Positions 34,641 through 46,343 of a stretch of 64,000 bases of DNA are shown in pieces. Under the pieces are notes generated by a model. That model worked only from the letters and a program-made list of their open reading frames with translations. It was not told the DNA's origin and ran no database searches. Both the position numbers and the translations under genes were made by a program. The DNA is from Diphasiastrum complanatum (Eukaryota; Streptophyta; Lycopodiopsida; Lycopodiales; Lycopodiaceae): the NCBI GenBank assembly GCA_029204225.1, contig CM055094.1, positions 31,243,427-31,307,426 on the forward strand, in the 5' to 3' direction. The first letter of the stretch is position 1. Each line of letters begins with the position of its first letter.

Positions 34641-35117
34641 TCACCATATCCATGATAGTGCCTCTTTGATGTTGACTTTTTTGATGAACTTGAGAGCTTT
34701 GCACCATCCTAGCACCTCTTTCATTGATTTGTTCCATCCTTGAAGCATATGGTTGATCCAAAAGCTCCTCCTCCTTGAAAATAGCTGCAACTCCATGATA
34801 AAATAAAGAGTCCTTCTTGACTCATGAGGATCACAAAGATCCAACATCATGTTACCGAGATCTCGAGGATTAGGCTCATCAACATTATGCATGCTATAAT
34901 AACAAAGAGTTTGTATCATATCTTCATGCTTGGTTACCATGCTAATCTCAGATCTAATGAGGCTAGATACTTCATTACGGAGATAAGTATCCTTAGAGGA
35001 TGATTCACTTTCTCTCGTAAAGAGTTTACAATTTGCCTCAATACATGAAAAAAGACGATTTTTCACACTATGAGTGGACAACTCACTCTTGCTCTTGCAA
35101 GACTCAAGAGCATACAT
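34641..35117 (-). CDS. E5 internal ORF 2, repeated module
   Basis: 158 residues, separated from the preceding frame by one short gap. It repeats features of that frame: VKNRLFSCIEANCKLF, SSSKDTYLRNEVSSLIRSEI, NVDEPNPRDLG and WINHMLQGWNKSMKEV. It has alternating cysteine, aromatic and acidic positions but no catalytic motif known to me. It is probably the C-terminal part of the same protein, broken by a stop. Confidence 0.45.
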   Translation of the reverse strand: MYALESCKSKSELSTHSVKNRLFSCIEANCKLFTRESESSSKDTYLRNEVSSLIRSEISMVTKHEDMIQTLCYYSMHNVDEPNPRDLGNMMLDLCDPHESRRTLYFIMELQLFSRRRSFWINHMLQGWNKSMKEVLGWCKALKFIKKVNIKEALSWIW

Positions 35118-35138
35118 TTGATGAAATAACCATTTGCT

Positions 35139-36578
35139 TTATAATTGATCTAAAATCAATTTCATATCATTAAGAACATCAACTATGTTCTCAAGAGAGA
35201 CACCATACTCAACTAGTATTGCTTTACTCCAACTTTGAAATGCAAAAGTCTCACTAAAGCAAATCGATTTACCAAATGACATAAGAGAAGCAAGCATGAG
35301 ATGTATACTACTTGAAATGTGCTCCTCTTTCCCTTGAAATGTGATCCATATGAGCTCAACCATGTCTCTTGATATTCTTCTTGGAATCATAATTTGAGAA
35401 GGACTCTCCTCCTCAATCCTTGGCACACTTGAACCTTGAGATGACTCATCAAGATCAACTTCTTGGTGCTCCTCCTTGATGGAAATCCAAGACCTCCATG
35501 TCTCAAAATGATCACAACAAACATGATCATATAATGTGCACTTCATATGATCATCAACATTACTTATGCTAGAAACATAAGTCCAAAAATCACCACAACT
35601 TGGCTTGATTTTTCTAATATTGAAATCAAGAACTATTTCCATCTCAATAAGCCTAACTACTTGCTTATGGATATAAGTGTCCACTTTGGATGCTTCACTT
35701 ATTCTCATAAGAAGTTTACAACTTGCCTTTAAAATTGAAATTTTACAATCTTCAACATTATGAATGAACACATCATTCATGATCTTATTGAAACCAACAA
35801 AAAATACATTATGAAGACATTTCCATTTCCTTGACTTCATATTCAATGTAAGTTTACAAGGAAAACATAAGGCATCACGCTCAACTAGTATTGCCTTAAT
35901 CCACCTTTGAGATACAAAAATCTCTTCAAAGCAAAATAGTTCTTCATAAGATTTCAGGAGAGCATAAATGAAACTATTTTCATTTTGTGATTGCTCCTCC
36001 TTAATCTTTCTTGGTTTCTCTTGGATCATAACAATAAATTTGAGCTTTTCTAAAGTTCTAAGCAAAATGCTTTCCAAGGACATGAAATAAATCCAAGTGA
36101 CATTTATCTTTGCATCTTGAACCAAACAATGCAATTCCAAATGAAAAACTTCTAAAGGTTTGAGATGTGTGATGATGGACTTTTGAAGACAAATCTTGTA
36201 AGTCCTTGTGAGACTCCAAGCCTCATGCATCTTTCCACAAAGGAAACACCTTTCCTTGGATTTGTCCTTCTTTCCTTTGCACTTTGAAATTGAAGCTCCA
36301 TCCTTCACCTCGGCCCCCTTGCTTTGGTTCTCCCTGGATGGATTGGTCTTCATTTTGTAGCATCTTGAGACAAAATGATCTCTCTTGCCACAAAGGTTGC
36401 ATTTAGGGTCCTTACTTTCCTCCAATAGGTTGCCACCTATTGATGCCATGATGAGGAAGTAAAACCTAGTGATATGACTTTTCAAAATGTAATTTGTGAC
36501 TCTCAAGAAACTAGATTTGAACACATTCAACAATGTAGAAAGATCTACACAAGATCTAGACCACAAATTTTGAATCAT
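35139..36578 (-). CDS. E5 internal ORF 1: zinc knuckle plus repetitive module
   Basis: 479 residues; the natural start may be Met44 (MASIGGNLLEE). A canonical CX2CX4HX4C knuckle spans Cys60, Cys63, His68, Cys73. A second, gypsy-like knuckle (CFLCGKMHEAW, 111-121) has lost its last Cys. From about 170 onward it consists of a repeated unit of roughly 200 residues: FVSQRWIKAILVERDAL recurs as FAFQSWSKAILVEYGVS, and CKLLMRISEASKVDTYI resembles CKLFTRESESSSKDTYL in the next frame. The zinc knuckle supports RNA packaging. The repeat unit is unknown and also appears in E1. Confidence 0.6.
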   Translation of the reverse strand: MIQNLWSRSCVDLSTLLNVFKSSFLRVTNYILKSHITRFYFLIMASIGGNLLEESKDPKCNLCGKRDHFVSRCYKMKTNPSRENQSKGAEVKDGASISKCKGKKDKSKERCFLCGKMHEAWSLTRTYKICLQKSIITHLKPLEVFHLELHCLVQDAKINVTWIYFMSLESILLRTLEKLKFIVMIQEKPRKIKEEQSQNENSFIYALLKSYEELFCFEEIFVSQRWIKAILVERDALCFPCKLTLNMKSRKWKCLHNVFFVGFNKIMNDVFIHNVEDCKISILKASCKLLMRISEASKVDTYIHKQVVRLIEMEIVLDFNIRKIKPSCGDFWTYVSSISNVDDHMKCTLYDHVCCDHFETWRSWISIKEEHQEVDLDESSQGSSVPRIEEESPSQIMIPRRISRDMVELIWITFQGKEEHISSSIHLMLASLMSFGKSICFSETFAFQSWSKAILVEYGVSLENIVDVLNDMKLILDQL

Positions 36579-38285
36579 ATCTCTTTCAACCTAGTCAATT
36601 GGAAACTAATCTTTGTTTTGATCACTAAGACAAAAGCACTCTATCAAATCACAAAAATCAGATCCAAACACCCCTATTGGACTCAACAAATACCAATGAA
36701 TCTTCCTCTTGAGAGTTGGAATGGATTTGAAAAGATTTGACACCTAGATTTTCCTTTTCTCTTGACTAGTTCTTTCAACTTTTGAGATTCTTGAACAAAG
36801 TATGGGTTTTGTTTCAAATACTTGAAAATCAAACTTAGTCACTCCTTTTGGATTCACTCTTGACTTAAATAATCTCACTCTTGAGATTTGGATTGAATTT
36901 GATTTGATTTGACAACAAATTAAACCACTAATTTTCACAAAAAAGGATCTACACTAGATCACAAAAAACTTGACATGTATACTTGATTTAAACACACAAA
37001 GATCAGATCCAATCACCCATTTTGGAATCCCTCTTGACCCAAATAATCTCACTCTTGAGATTTGGAATGGACATGAAATGGTTTGATAACAATCTATGTC
37101 AATAATTTTTCACCAAGCTTAAAATTTAGACATCTAGAGATTCACAAAGATCCCAACCATGCATGAACACTCGAATATGGACTCCACCATGTTCTAGACT
37201 CCCAATGGGATCACAACTTGACCCTCACACTCTCACAAAGAAAGTTGAATAGAACTTATTTGAGTTTCATACATATAATGTCAAAATTTTGCTCAAAAAA
37301 TTGAATTCATTCACCCCTATTGGACTCCACCAAGTACCAATGACTCTACCTCTTTAGAGTTGGAATGAAATTCAAATTTCCAGAAATGTGATACTTTTCT
37401 CTCACTAAGATATGTGCTTACAAAGATCTAATGCCACTTAGCAAGATTTGATCACAATGAAGAAGACAAATTTTCCACCAAAGTCAAGAATTGAGTTACT
37501 AGTTCTTGCCCTCTACAAAGGAAGGATCTCTTGGAAATTTTGGATCAACCACAACACATATGCCTCACTCACCTTTATGACTTTAATTCAAGCCAAAAAA
37601 CACACTCACACACTTGATTAGGGGTGAACAATGTGATTTGGATCTCAAATTTTTCTCCTAGTACTTGCCAACAATTCTTATCACCTTGTATTGGTAGATT
37701 TTGCCTTTATGAGTGTTTGTGCTTTAGAAATTCACTAAGATTTCACTTGGAGGACTGATCCAAGAGTGTCTTCTAGCATTTAGATGCTTCAAGACTCGGC
37801 TCTTTCACTCTTGAACAAATCTAGAATGAAGGTATAATGGATTTCAATCACTCCCCTTGCAAATCACTCCTTAATCTTTGGTTTATAGCACTCTTTCTCT
37901 CTCAACTTCAATGTACACTCAAAAAAATCAGAGAATCAACTTCAATGTACTGTAAAAAAGTCTTAACCCATCTATATGATTGATCTAAACCAAGAACAAA
38001 TCAATGGAATAGAAACAATACAAGTGAAAGCTTGAAAAATGCATTAAATTGACTCAAAATCGGGTGTATGAAGCTCAAAATGCACCAAACTAAATTTTAC
38101 TGTCAAAACAAGTCCTGTACGGCCCCACACGTGTGGAAAGTACACCTGCAGCCCACAACAAGATTTGGTACAAATATGATGGTTCTAGCTATCCATTCAA
38201 CCTCGCTACCTCAATATTAGCTTGTTTCCAAAAACCTGCCAATTTGGGTATAGTTTAGATCAATGCCTTAAATGCACTTGTACTT
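36579..38285 (-). other. E5 leader with degenerate repeats
   Basis: Non-coding leader between primer site and ORF. Four or more loose repeats of about 150-200 bases share CCTATTGGACTC or CCTTTTGGATTC and CTCTTGAGAGTTGGAATG or CTCTTGAGATTTGGATTG (about 36670, 36850, 37020, 37310). A CACACGTGTGG palindrome occurs at about 38127. Confidence 0.55.
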
Positions 38286-38298
38286 GGATCTGATACCA
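38286..38298 (-). other. E5 primer binding site
   Basis: Minus strand TGGTATCAGATCC directly after the LTR, matching the initiator-Met tRNA class. Confidence 0.8.
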
Positions 38299-39147
38299 CG
38301 TGAAAGTACAGCAAAAAGGACCAAGAATGGATCCAAATCAGATCCACAAGTGTGATTGGGTGTTAGATTAGATTGATCTACCAATCTACACAAGATTAGA
38401 TAGCACTAGATCAAATCTACATCAACAAATCTAACAAGAACAATCAAATATGATCAAAACTTGTACTTGTTGGTTTCACACATGTGAATACCTGTCAGAG
38501 TACGGACTACCAGCAAATAATGAAGTACACTAAGCTTAGAAACCATTAGAAGCATAAAATCACAAGACAAATGGAGCGATTACTCAAGAAATGCACCAAA
38601 ACCAAGATTTAGCTTTCTTGTCAATTATGGCCAAATGAGCCACCATATATACACAAGAGCTGATGCTTACTCAGCTGATTTGGCACGTGTGAGAGTGCCT
38701 ACTCATCAAAGGATCCACCAATAATCATCCACATGGCACATGGACCAAGTTTCCTAACTTATAGCCACCTCCCTTGATTTTAGACAATTTTCCTAATTTA
38801 TAGGGACTTGCACAAATATCTACTACAAGTTGGATCTCAGCTACTACTGATGTTTTCACACATGTGAGCAATCCTTGGCACGTGTGAGATCACTCCTATT
38901 CATGTGAAATAGCTTTTCCTACCAATAAAATGATTGCAAGTGGCATATAGCTAGAAAACTAGATTTTGGCCATTTTAGCCACTAGATCTCAAATGAAATG
39001 GTAAGTACAACCTATATGACTCATCTAAATGATAAATGCATTTATTTCATACGTGGGAACATGCTCCACACATGTCTTATGATGATATGTACTACTCATA
39101 ATGGTATTCACAAGATATGATCAAGTTAGCTTTTGCCAATTTTAACA
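38299..39147 (-). repeat. 5' LTR of E5
   Basis: Pairs with 33655-34504. Its inner end reads CG instead of the TG seen in the other LTR, one of about 20-25 differences. Confidence 0.9.
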
Positions 39148-39511
39148 CACCTTTGGCCTTTTGCAAAAAATGCGAAGAGAGAGAAAAATCTCGAAGGTCG
39201 TCTAAAATAAACAAGGAACGTTCCAGCGACGTCAATGATGCTGAATTATTGATCGTAAATACTGTGTATAATTGTTACAAAAGCCATATACTTCCAAGTA
39301 CAACGACTTTCCTAATTAGGTGACAAGCATTCGATGTAGTTAATACACGGATGAAATCTATAAATAGATCATCCAAACACAGATTACGGGTTGTTCCGTC
39401 CATGAGACACATTATTTGGGCCTCCCAATTATGCCGTCAATTTTGGTTGTAATTGCTATTTGTATTGTGCTTCAGTGTAATATAGCAGCAACACAGTTTT
39501 ATCTATGTACA
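39148..39511. other. Spacer between E5 and E6
   Basis: Begins with the CACCT target repeat and the partner of the 33541-33603 repeat. The rest shows no gene. Confidence 0.5.
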
Positions 39512-39516
39512 ACGTA

Positions 39517-40304
39517 TGTAGGCTGATATTCCAAGGAATATTCTAGCCATCCTGCAGAACATCTTAAAAAATACAAGCAAGATACGATTTAAACGTAGAA
39601 CTTGCCCAACACGTTTAGGCTTTTACGTTATCCGTACTGGCTTAAGTTATTTAGTTCTAAGTTTAAATTGCCATGGGCACTGCACATAGATATGTAATTT
39701 CAAGTTATGTAAAAGTAAGTCACAAAGGCCTATTGGGGGTTTGTCCCATGGCACCAGTGTGATTCAAAGTAAGTTAGTCTATGTGGCTTACTTGTCCCAC
39801 AGTGCATTTCTGTAAGTGACCACCACTCCAAGTATAAATAGGAGTGGAAGAGTCCATTTTCGAGAAGAACCTCATTTGCAATACATGTCTATCTTTCTCT
39901 CTGAGTGTTCTCCCTTGTGTGGTTTCATGTACTGTGTTACTTCACATTGTATTGTATATTATTTATCTGGCGACAAGTTAAGTTAATCTAGGCCCTCCAT
40001 TCTCTAGTAGGGTAAGCCTTAGAGAAGTAGATTTTAGGTTAAGCCGTCATTGAATTAGGTTAAGCCATCATTTGAGTCAGTTCCTAAGTAGAGAAACGAG
40101 AGAAGAGTGGATCTTGCCCGAAATACTCACCCACTCACTGTAGATCTTCTCATCCTTCAACCTCTCGGTTAGTTGGAAGCCATAGCCATTGGTTGAGAAA
40201 GCCACAATGCCTAGTCGGAGCCATAACGTATTCTAGTTGGGAGTCTGCCATAGCACTCGTTAGTTGGAGCCATAGCCAGAGTTGAGGGATGCGGACAGCC
40301 AACA
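39517..40304 (+). repeat. 5' LTR of E6
   Basis: 788 bases from TGTAGG to CCAACA, followed by the primer site. Contains TATAAATA at 39833-39840. Near its end, variants of TTAGTTGGAGCCATAGCC recur three or four times (40168-40276). Confidence 0.88.
39833..39840 (+). promoter_or_regulatory. TATA box of the E6 LTR
   Basis: TATAAATA in CCAAGTATAAATAGGAGTGG, conserved at 45908-45915 in the other LTR. Confidence 0.65.
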
Positions 40305-40320
40305 TTGGCGCTGTTGCCGC
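40305..40320 (+). other. E6 primer binding site (Asp-tRNA type)
   Basis: TTGGCGCTGTTGCCGC immediately after the LTR. It resembles the TGGCGCCGTTGCCGGG site used by plant gypsy elements that prime with Asp tRNA, with changes. Confidence 0.75.
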
Positions 40321-40571
40321 TCTTTTTCTCTTGTTTGCTTTTCGCATCCTTTTTGCTTTTTTCCATCTTGCTAGGGTTTAAGATTTTTTCTCATCCTTCC
40401 AGCCTTCAGTTCGAGGAGGAGGCCGTTTTTCGAAGAAGAGGAGAGGAGGCAGCTGTCCGAAGAGCTCAAGCACCTTCATCCGCACCATCAGCACACGCAT
40501 CAGCGAGGTTTTCAAGGCAGGCAGAACGTGTGTGATGTGCAAAGGACTAGTGTAGAAGGAGCGCACCAATC

Positions 40572-40577
<6 letters not shown>

Positions 40578-40623
<46 letters not shown>
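40578..40623 (+). repeat. (GA)n microsatellite, about 23 units
   Basis: Uninterrupted GA dinucleotides inside the E6 leader. Confidence 0.95.
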
Positions 40624-40625
<2 letters not shown>

Positions 40626-41639
40626 GTCAAGGATTGAAGAACATGCTCATCAGTTTTTTTGTAAAAACTGTGTTGAAAGAAAAAAAATACTCTTCGTCAA
40701 TGGTTGGCCGTGCAAGACAGTTCGAGTAGTTGCTCAGAACCTAATGGAAGTGCGATTGGTGATGGGCCACCCTGTTGATTGATGCCTTCAGATGCCAGAA
40801 AATTGTGTGGGCTACAGGCAGAACACACCAATAAGCAGATGAATCTCTGAGCAAAGGAAAACGAGCAGATGGGCAGCTGAGCAGATAGAAACGAGTAGTC
40901 ACACTTCTGAAATTGTGCGTGGCAGGCAAAAAACACCAGTGGCTCTTGTCCACCCTCTCATGCTGCTGAATCCCTGCAAAAACGGGCGCTCTATGAGGCA
41001 AAAATGAGGTGCTGATGCGTGTGCTGATGGGTGTGTTGAAAAGCTCGCTGATGTCGTGCACCGTGCTCATAGTAAGCTTGGACCTCAGGAAGTGTGGTTA
41101 CTCCAAAACTGTCTTATCTTTTGGAAAATCAAGGCTGAAGGAGCAGGGTGCAGGGATCAGGTGGTAGCAAAACAGAACTTGCTACCACAGAACTTCATCT
41201 CTTTTAGTTCCACGTTTTTTCAGAACGATGTGTTTTCATAAGTACTTCAGCTGAAAAAACAACATTTTCAGCCTATAGTAGATCTTTCGATATTTCTTTA
41301 TCACTGTTTTACAGCCTGTGACACTTATTCATCATCAGTATCTTTCCATGTTCTATCGCCCACGACACTTATTCATTAGCGTTTTTCTAGATTTATATTG
41401 TTTGAGAGTTTTTTATATTATTCATCAGCCATTTATTTTCACGGTTTCCAGCTCCATGGGTCCAAGTTTGTGCGTGTCATCAATCACACATGTGCTAGTC
41501 ATTTCATGGTGCTTTTTGCCTTCTTCCGATCTGTGAGCGTGATCTATTGTGCGAGTCTGCACAAGAGGTGCTGTGTGAGTCTTCTGGTCTGTGAGCGAAT
41601 ACCCTTCAAACAACTGTGTGAGTACCTTAGGTGATCTTC

Positions 41640-42430
41640 TGTGCGAGTACCTCACGGTTTCTAGCTCCACGGGTACAGGGTAGCACGAGTCATCTTCTGT
41701 TCGAGTCGTCTGCGAGTCATTTTTTTTTGCGAGTCATCTCCCACCCTTGCACGAGTCATCTGCGAGTCATCTTCTATACGAGTCATCTCCCACCCTTGCA
41801 CGAGTCCTCTGCGAGTCATTTTTTTGCGAGTCATCTTTTGTACGAGTCATCTGCGAGTAGTAACTTACCCTTGCACGAGTCATTTTTTGCACTCTACATG
41901 CCTTTGCAAGTCATCTGTTTCCGTCCACGAGTCATTTTTTTGCGCGAGTCCTGTGCGAGTCATCCGTTCCATGAGTCACATTTTTGCACGAGTCCTGTGC
42001 GAGTCGTCCGTTTCCGTCCACGAGTCATTTTTTTGCGCGAGTCATCTTCTATACGAGTCATTACACGAGTAGTACGTTTCCATCCACGAGTCATTTTTTT
42101 GTGCGAGTCATCTTATGTGCGAGTCCTGTGCGAGTCATCTGTTTCCGTCCACGAGTCATTTATTTGCGAGTCATCTTCTGTGCGAGTCCTGTTCGAGTCG
42201 TCCGTTTCCGTCCACGAGTCATTTTTTTGCGCGAGTCATCTTCTATACGAGTCATCTGCGAGTAGTACGTTTTCGTCCACGAGTAATCTCCCACCCTTGC
42301 ACGAGTCATTTTTTGCACTGAACACGCCTGTGCGAGTCGTAAATTTCTTTGAACGAGTCATTTTTCATTGTGTGCGAGTAAGTTCCCATGTCTGTGCGAG
42401 TCATTCCCCTGTCTTTGCGAGTCATTCTCT
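41640..42430 (+). repeat. CGAGTCAT minisatellite in the E6 leader
   Basis: Dozens of short units built on GCGAGTCATCTTCT, CACGAGTCATTTTTTTG and TGCGAGTCCTG, spaced about 10-25 bases. Higher-order repeats contain CCGTTTCCGTCCACGAGTC. All three plus-strand frames stay open across much of it, which reflects the repeat rather than coding. The core GAGTCAT is close to the bZIP (GCN4-type) site. Confidence 0.92.
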
Positions 42431-43710
42431 GATTCTCGTCAGCTACAACAATCCTAGAGGAGGTGAGTAATTTCAAAAAAGAAAAAAAAAAAAAAACTCC
42501 CAAATAAGGTAAGAAAACCCAGAACAAACTTGTAGAAATACTTTCAAGTGCAAAATCTTTGATCTCTCCTAAAATAGAACTATCTAGTACTCGCATAGTC
42601 TGTTTTTTGGCAACATCTGGACTTGTGCGAGTCCCAGGCATGCATGCGAATTCTATCCACAGAGGTTCATTTGTGATCACAATGAAGACCCATAATTTCA
42701 AGCACTTGAAACTTAGTAAAATCCTCTAAGATCAACATCATATGGTTCCACTCAGAAAAATCCAAGCTCTTGCAGATACACTTTGCATAGCATCTCGACA
42801 TAAAGAGAGCTTGTTTTTGTAACAAGTTTGCCTGAGACAACTGCTTTTCTCGTAAGGAGTTCAATGGTATGTTAAGAGCGTTTAGATGACAAGGAGCATA
42901 TGGACTGTCATAATCTCAAGCTAACAAACGTTGAGTTTTCTGAGTGAAAGTTTTGTATCCTGAGTTACTACTGATCGGTGGGGATCATTCCATTGCCTTC
43001 AAATCTCGAGACCGCCGATGAAGAGGCCTGTCCAGGTACTGTCACCCTCAAGCGGTAATATGAGAATAGGAGACTCTAGTGAGGCAAATGACAATGGCAT
43101 GTCAACAATGCCAAACATGTCAAACCAGGATCAGAATTCATTGGTATTCGCACAGAGGCAAAATATCTCTAAACGATTCCTTGCAAATACTCTACTTACA
43201 TCTCTTGACCAAGAATTTGAAAAAGGCCCCCTAAAATTATCAAACATGGCCTATGCGAATAGGTTCAAGGTCCTTTTGCCCTAAGGACCAAAGGTTCCAG
43301 AAACATCCGCAAAGTCTAGAGAAGGTGAGAGAAACATAGCAACCTCCTCCAAATTATCTAACAATACAAATTCTTGATCTTTCTTCAAATAGTACTCGCA
43401 CGATACTCGTTTTGGCAAGCTTGGCCTTTGTGTGAACCTCTTCACTTGTGTACGAATTCTCCAGAGCTAAAACTAGCAGAGTCATACCCAGTACCTCTCG
43501 AAAGATCAAAACTTGGAAACTTCGCATCATCAATTACCATCAACATCTTGGTCACATATTCCTACCTCTTCTAGTTGGGAGAAGCCTTAGGTATATTCAG
43601 TAGGGATTGCCTTGGATATAACCTGGTAGGGAGCCATAGATAAGCGAGTAGGATATCACACTCATCATCCACCATCCATCACCTAAGTATTGATTTTTTG
43701 CTAGAGCACC

Positions 43711-44253
43711 ATGAGTGGGAAGTCAGATCAGCCTCCTCCCAAAGTGGAAAGGAGATTTCCACGGATTGATGCACCAAATATGATGGAGAAACCAACCCCA
43801 TACGATTTCTTCAAGACTTCGAAAACACTTGTACGTTCTACGGCGATACTTCTGAAGCCGAAAAGCTCAGACTATTCCCCATGATCCTACTTGGCGACGC
43901 AAAGGAATGGTATGAGAATATTGAAAAGTCAGACACAACCATGTGGATTGCACTCATGGCAGCCTCAGTTCCTCATCAACCTAGGCCAACCAAGGCCAAT
44001 AGGCCCAGTTTTTCATCAACCTTGATCCTCTGGTTCTATGAACCATCCTAAACCACTTTTACATTCTCAACTAGAGTCTTCTTATCCAAGGCCGATTGCT
44101 CCACATCCAACACAACAACCTTTTGTAGAGAGTCAACATATTGCTACATCGTCTATCACCCAAGTTGATTCCGACTACATAGACCCAACGATGTATTATC
44201 TAGAAGATACCAATGTGCCTGCTCATCAAGTTGATCCATTTGCACCTTACTAA
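43711..44253 (+). pseudogene. E6 gag (Ty3 type), broken
   Basis: ATG at 43711 opens MSGKSDQPPPKVERRFPRID. After a frame change near 43795 comes FLQDFENTCTFYGDTSEAEK, then LRLFPMILLGDAKEWYENI, the Retrotrans_gag core. The second half of the capsid is missing. 44038-44253 continues in another frame with a proline-rich, knuckle-less tail (SYPRPIAPHPTQQPF). No polymerase follows before the polypurine tract. Confidence 0.75.
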
Positions 44254-45591
44254 AATAAGTAGTCTTAGATGTGTCTAGGCTCGTCTAGTCTTACTAATTC
44301 TTTTGTCATCCACGGATACATATTTGCTTCTGATCCAAATAGAGTCCATCCTATCTAGCAACCACGTAAGGTCTAGATAAGACCGAGAATGTACCACTTC
44401 AAATCCGTGTCTTCATTACGTCTCTATGACCAAGCAATTCATATCATACCATGGAGCCAAATTTTGAGCTACCATATGATGAATCATTAGTTTTGTGTCC
44501 AGATGACAACCCGTATTTTTTTATCTGAGTGAAAGTAATCTAAGACATATTTGTCTTATTGCATGCTATGTAAATGTTATATGTTATGACTTTATTTTTT
44601 CTTTTGTAACATTGTAGCTATGGCCTTGTGCCAAATTCGATACTGGATTGCAAGAGTTTGGTCTTCCGTGGAGAATTGTACAAAGAGCATTGGTTATATT
44701 ATGGACAGATATGCAATTCCACACAAGACCCATCTCATTCCTTTTTTCCATCCATTCATTCTCTCATGTTCCACCATGTACTACATCTTGCAGCTTCATC
44801 CATCCTTGTCTCAAGTCTTCATTCCTCCCCGATGGATCAATCTACACTGCTCTAGTTTGTCAACTACAGTACTTCGTGAAGCAGACAAATCTACGACATC
44901 TACAGCATACCATTGATAAAGTTCGTGACGCTTGAAGCAACAAACTCAAGGATGTTAGAGGTTCTCAACAATGATAATGAGCCATGTCTTAAATCCAAAA
45001 AAAAAAAAAATTGACACGTTAACAGCTTGTTGATCATTCAAAAAAAAAAAAAAAGGGCCATACACGCCTCTATACATTTGCGACCGCTTGAAGAGTTCTT
45101 GAATTCTGTGAAAACAGCTGCAAGAAACGTCAAATGGGAAACCTTTGCTGCCAAAAGTGCTTCAAAAGACAATAATGAGTAAAGGAATTTTGATCCATCT
45201 AGCCACTTCCATATATCCACCTTCACCACTTCCAAGATCTCAACACCCTCTATCGCACCCACTCCATCTTCATCTCACTGCCGTTCAGAAACCCCTTGTG
45301 TGGCATTCACATCATGTCTCAAGAAATACTAAGCTCGTGTACATCATCTGTTGAATCATTTGCGTGAGCAATTGGAAGCAAGTCATCAACGAGCCAACTC
45401 CACTCTGCTTCAATTCAAATCTTCTGGAGACACTCATACTTCTTCAAAGCTTCATCTCCTACGGAGCAACACTTTACAAAAAGTTCCACATCTACAAGCT
45501 GCACTGACTTTGACTCCTCCAACACCATAAGGAGCGGGGTCTTAACATTGCCGTTGGCGTGGGACCGCCAAGTTCTTAACGGAGGGGATAA
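44254..45591 (+). other. E6 3' interior without recognisable coding
   Basis: Two A-rich runs (45000-45011 and 45040-45054) and short frames only. Ends in the polypurine tract. Confidence 0.5.
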
Positions 45592-46343
45592 TGTAGGCTG
45601 ATATTCCAAGAAATATTCTAGCCATTCTGCGGAACATCTTAAAAAATACAAGCAGGATAGGATTCAAACGTAGAACTTGCCCAGCAAGTTTAGGCTTTTA
45701 CGGTATCCGTACTGGCTTAAGTTATTTAGCTCTAAGTTTAAATTACCATGGGCACTGCACATAGATATGTAATTTCAAGTTATGTAAAAGTTAGTCACAA
45801 AGGCCTATTGGGGGTTTGTCCCATGGCACCAATGTGATTCAAAGCAAGTTAGTCTATGTGGCTTACTTGTCCCACAGTGCATTTCTGTAAGTGACCACCA
45901 CTCCAAGTATAAATAGGAGTGGAAGAGTCCATTTTCAAGAAAAATCTCATTTGCAATACATGCTATCTTTCTCTCTGAGTGTTCTCCCTTCTGTGGTTTC
46001 ATGTACTATGTTACTTCACATTGTATTGTACAGCATTGATCTTGCAACAAGTTAAGTTAATTCAGGCCCTCCATTCTCTAGTAGGGTAAGCCTTAGAAGA
46101 GGAGATTTAGTTTAGGGTTTTATCTTTTAGGTTAAGCCGTCATTTGGGTTTAATTGCTAAGTAGAGAAAAGAGTTTTAGAAGAGTGGATCTTACCCATCA
46201 GAATATTCACCACCATGCTCATAAATGTCTTTTTTGCATCCATATCCAAGCTAGTTGGAAATAGCCTTAGTGAGGGTTAGTTGGGAGAAGCCATAACTCA
46301 TACTAGTTGGAGCCATAGCTAGAAGGATGCTGAAGAGACAACA
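45592..46343 (+). repeat. 3' LTR of E6
   Basis: 752 bases, closely matching 39517-40304, TATAAATA at 45908-45915, ending GACAACA before ACGTA. Confidence 0.88.

Larger units (their letters stand above)
33655..39147 (-). mobile_element. E5: complete non-autonomous LTR retrotransposon, TSD CACCT
   Basis: Two LTRs of about 850 bases (33655-34504 and 38299-39147) differ at roughly 20-25 positions by eye. They flank 3.8 kb and are bordered by CACCT at 33650-33654 and 39148-39152. The primer site and polypurine tract show minus-strand orientation. The interior codes for a zinc-knuckle protein and an internally repetitive protein, but has no protease, integrase, RT or RNase H motifs. It must have moved using proteins from another element. 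The LTR divergence suggests a moderately old insertion. Confidence 0.9.
39517..46343 (+). mobile_element. E6: complete gypsy-type non-autonomous LTR element, TSD ACGTA
   Basis: LTRs 39517-40304 and 45592-46343 start TGTAGGCTGATATTCC. They are flanked by ACGTA at 39512-39516 and 46344-46348. An Asp-tRNA-type primer site and a GGAGGGGATAA polypurine tract (45581-45591) are in place. The 5.3-kb interior holds a GA microsatellite, a CGAGTCAT minisatellite and a broken Ty3-type gag, but no pol motifs. It therefore depends on another element's enzymes. Confidence 0.9.

Noticed and set aside
41631-42470. 279-codon open frame
   Set aside because: All three plus frames are open because of the CGAGTCAT repeat; no domain or codon bias supports coding.
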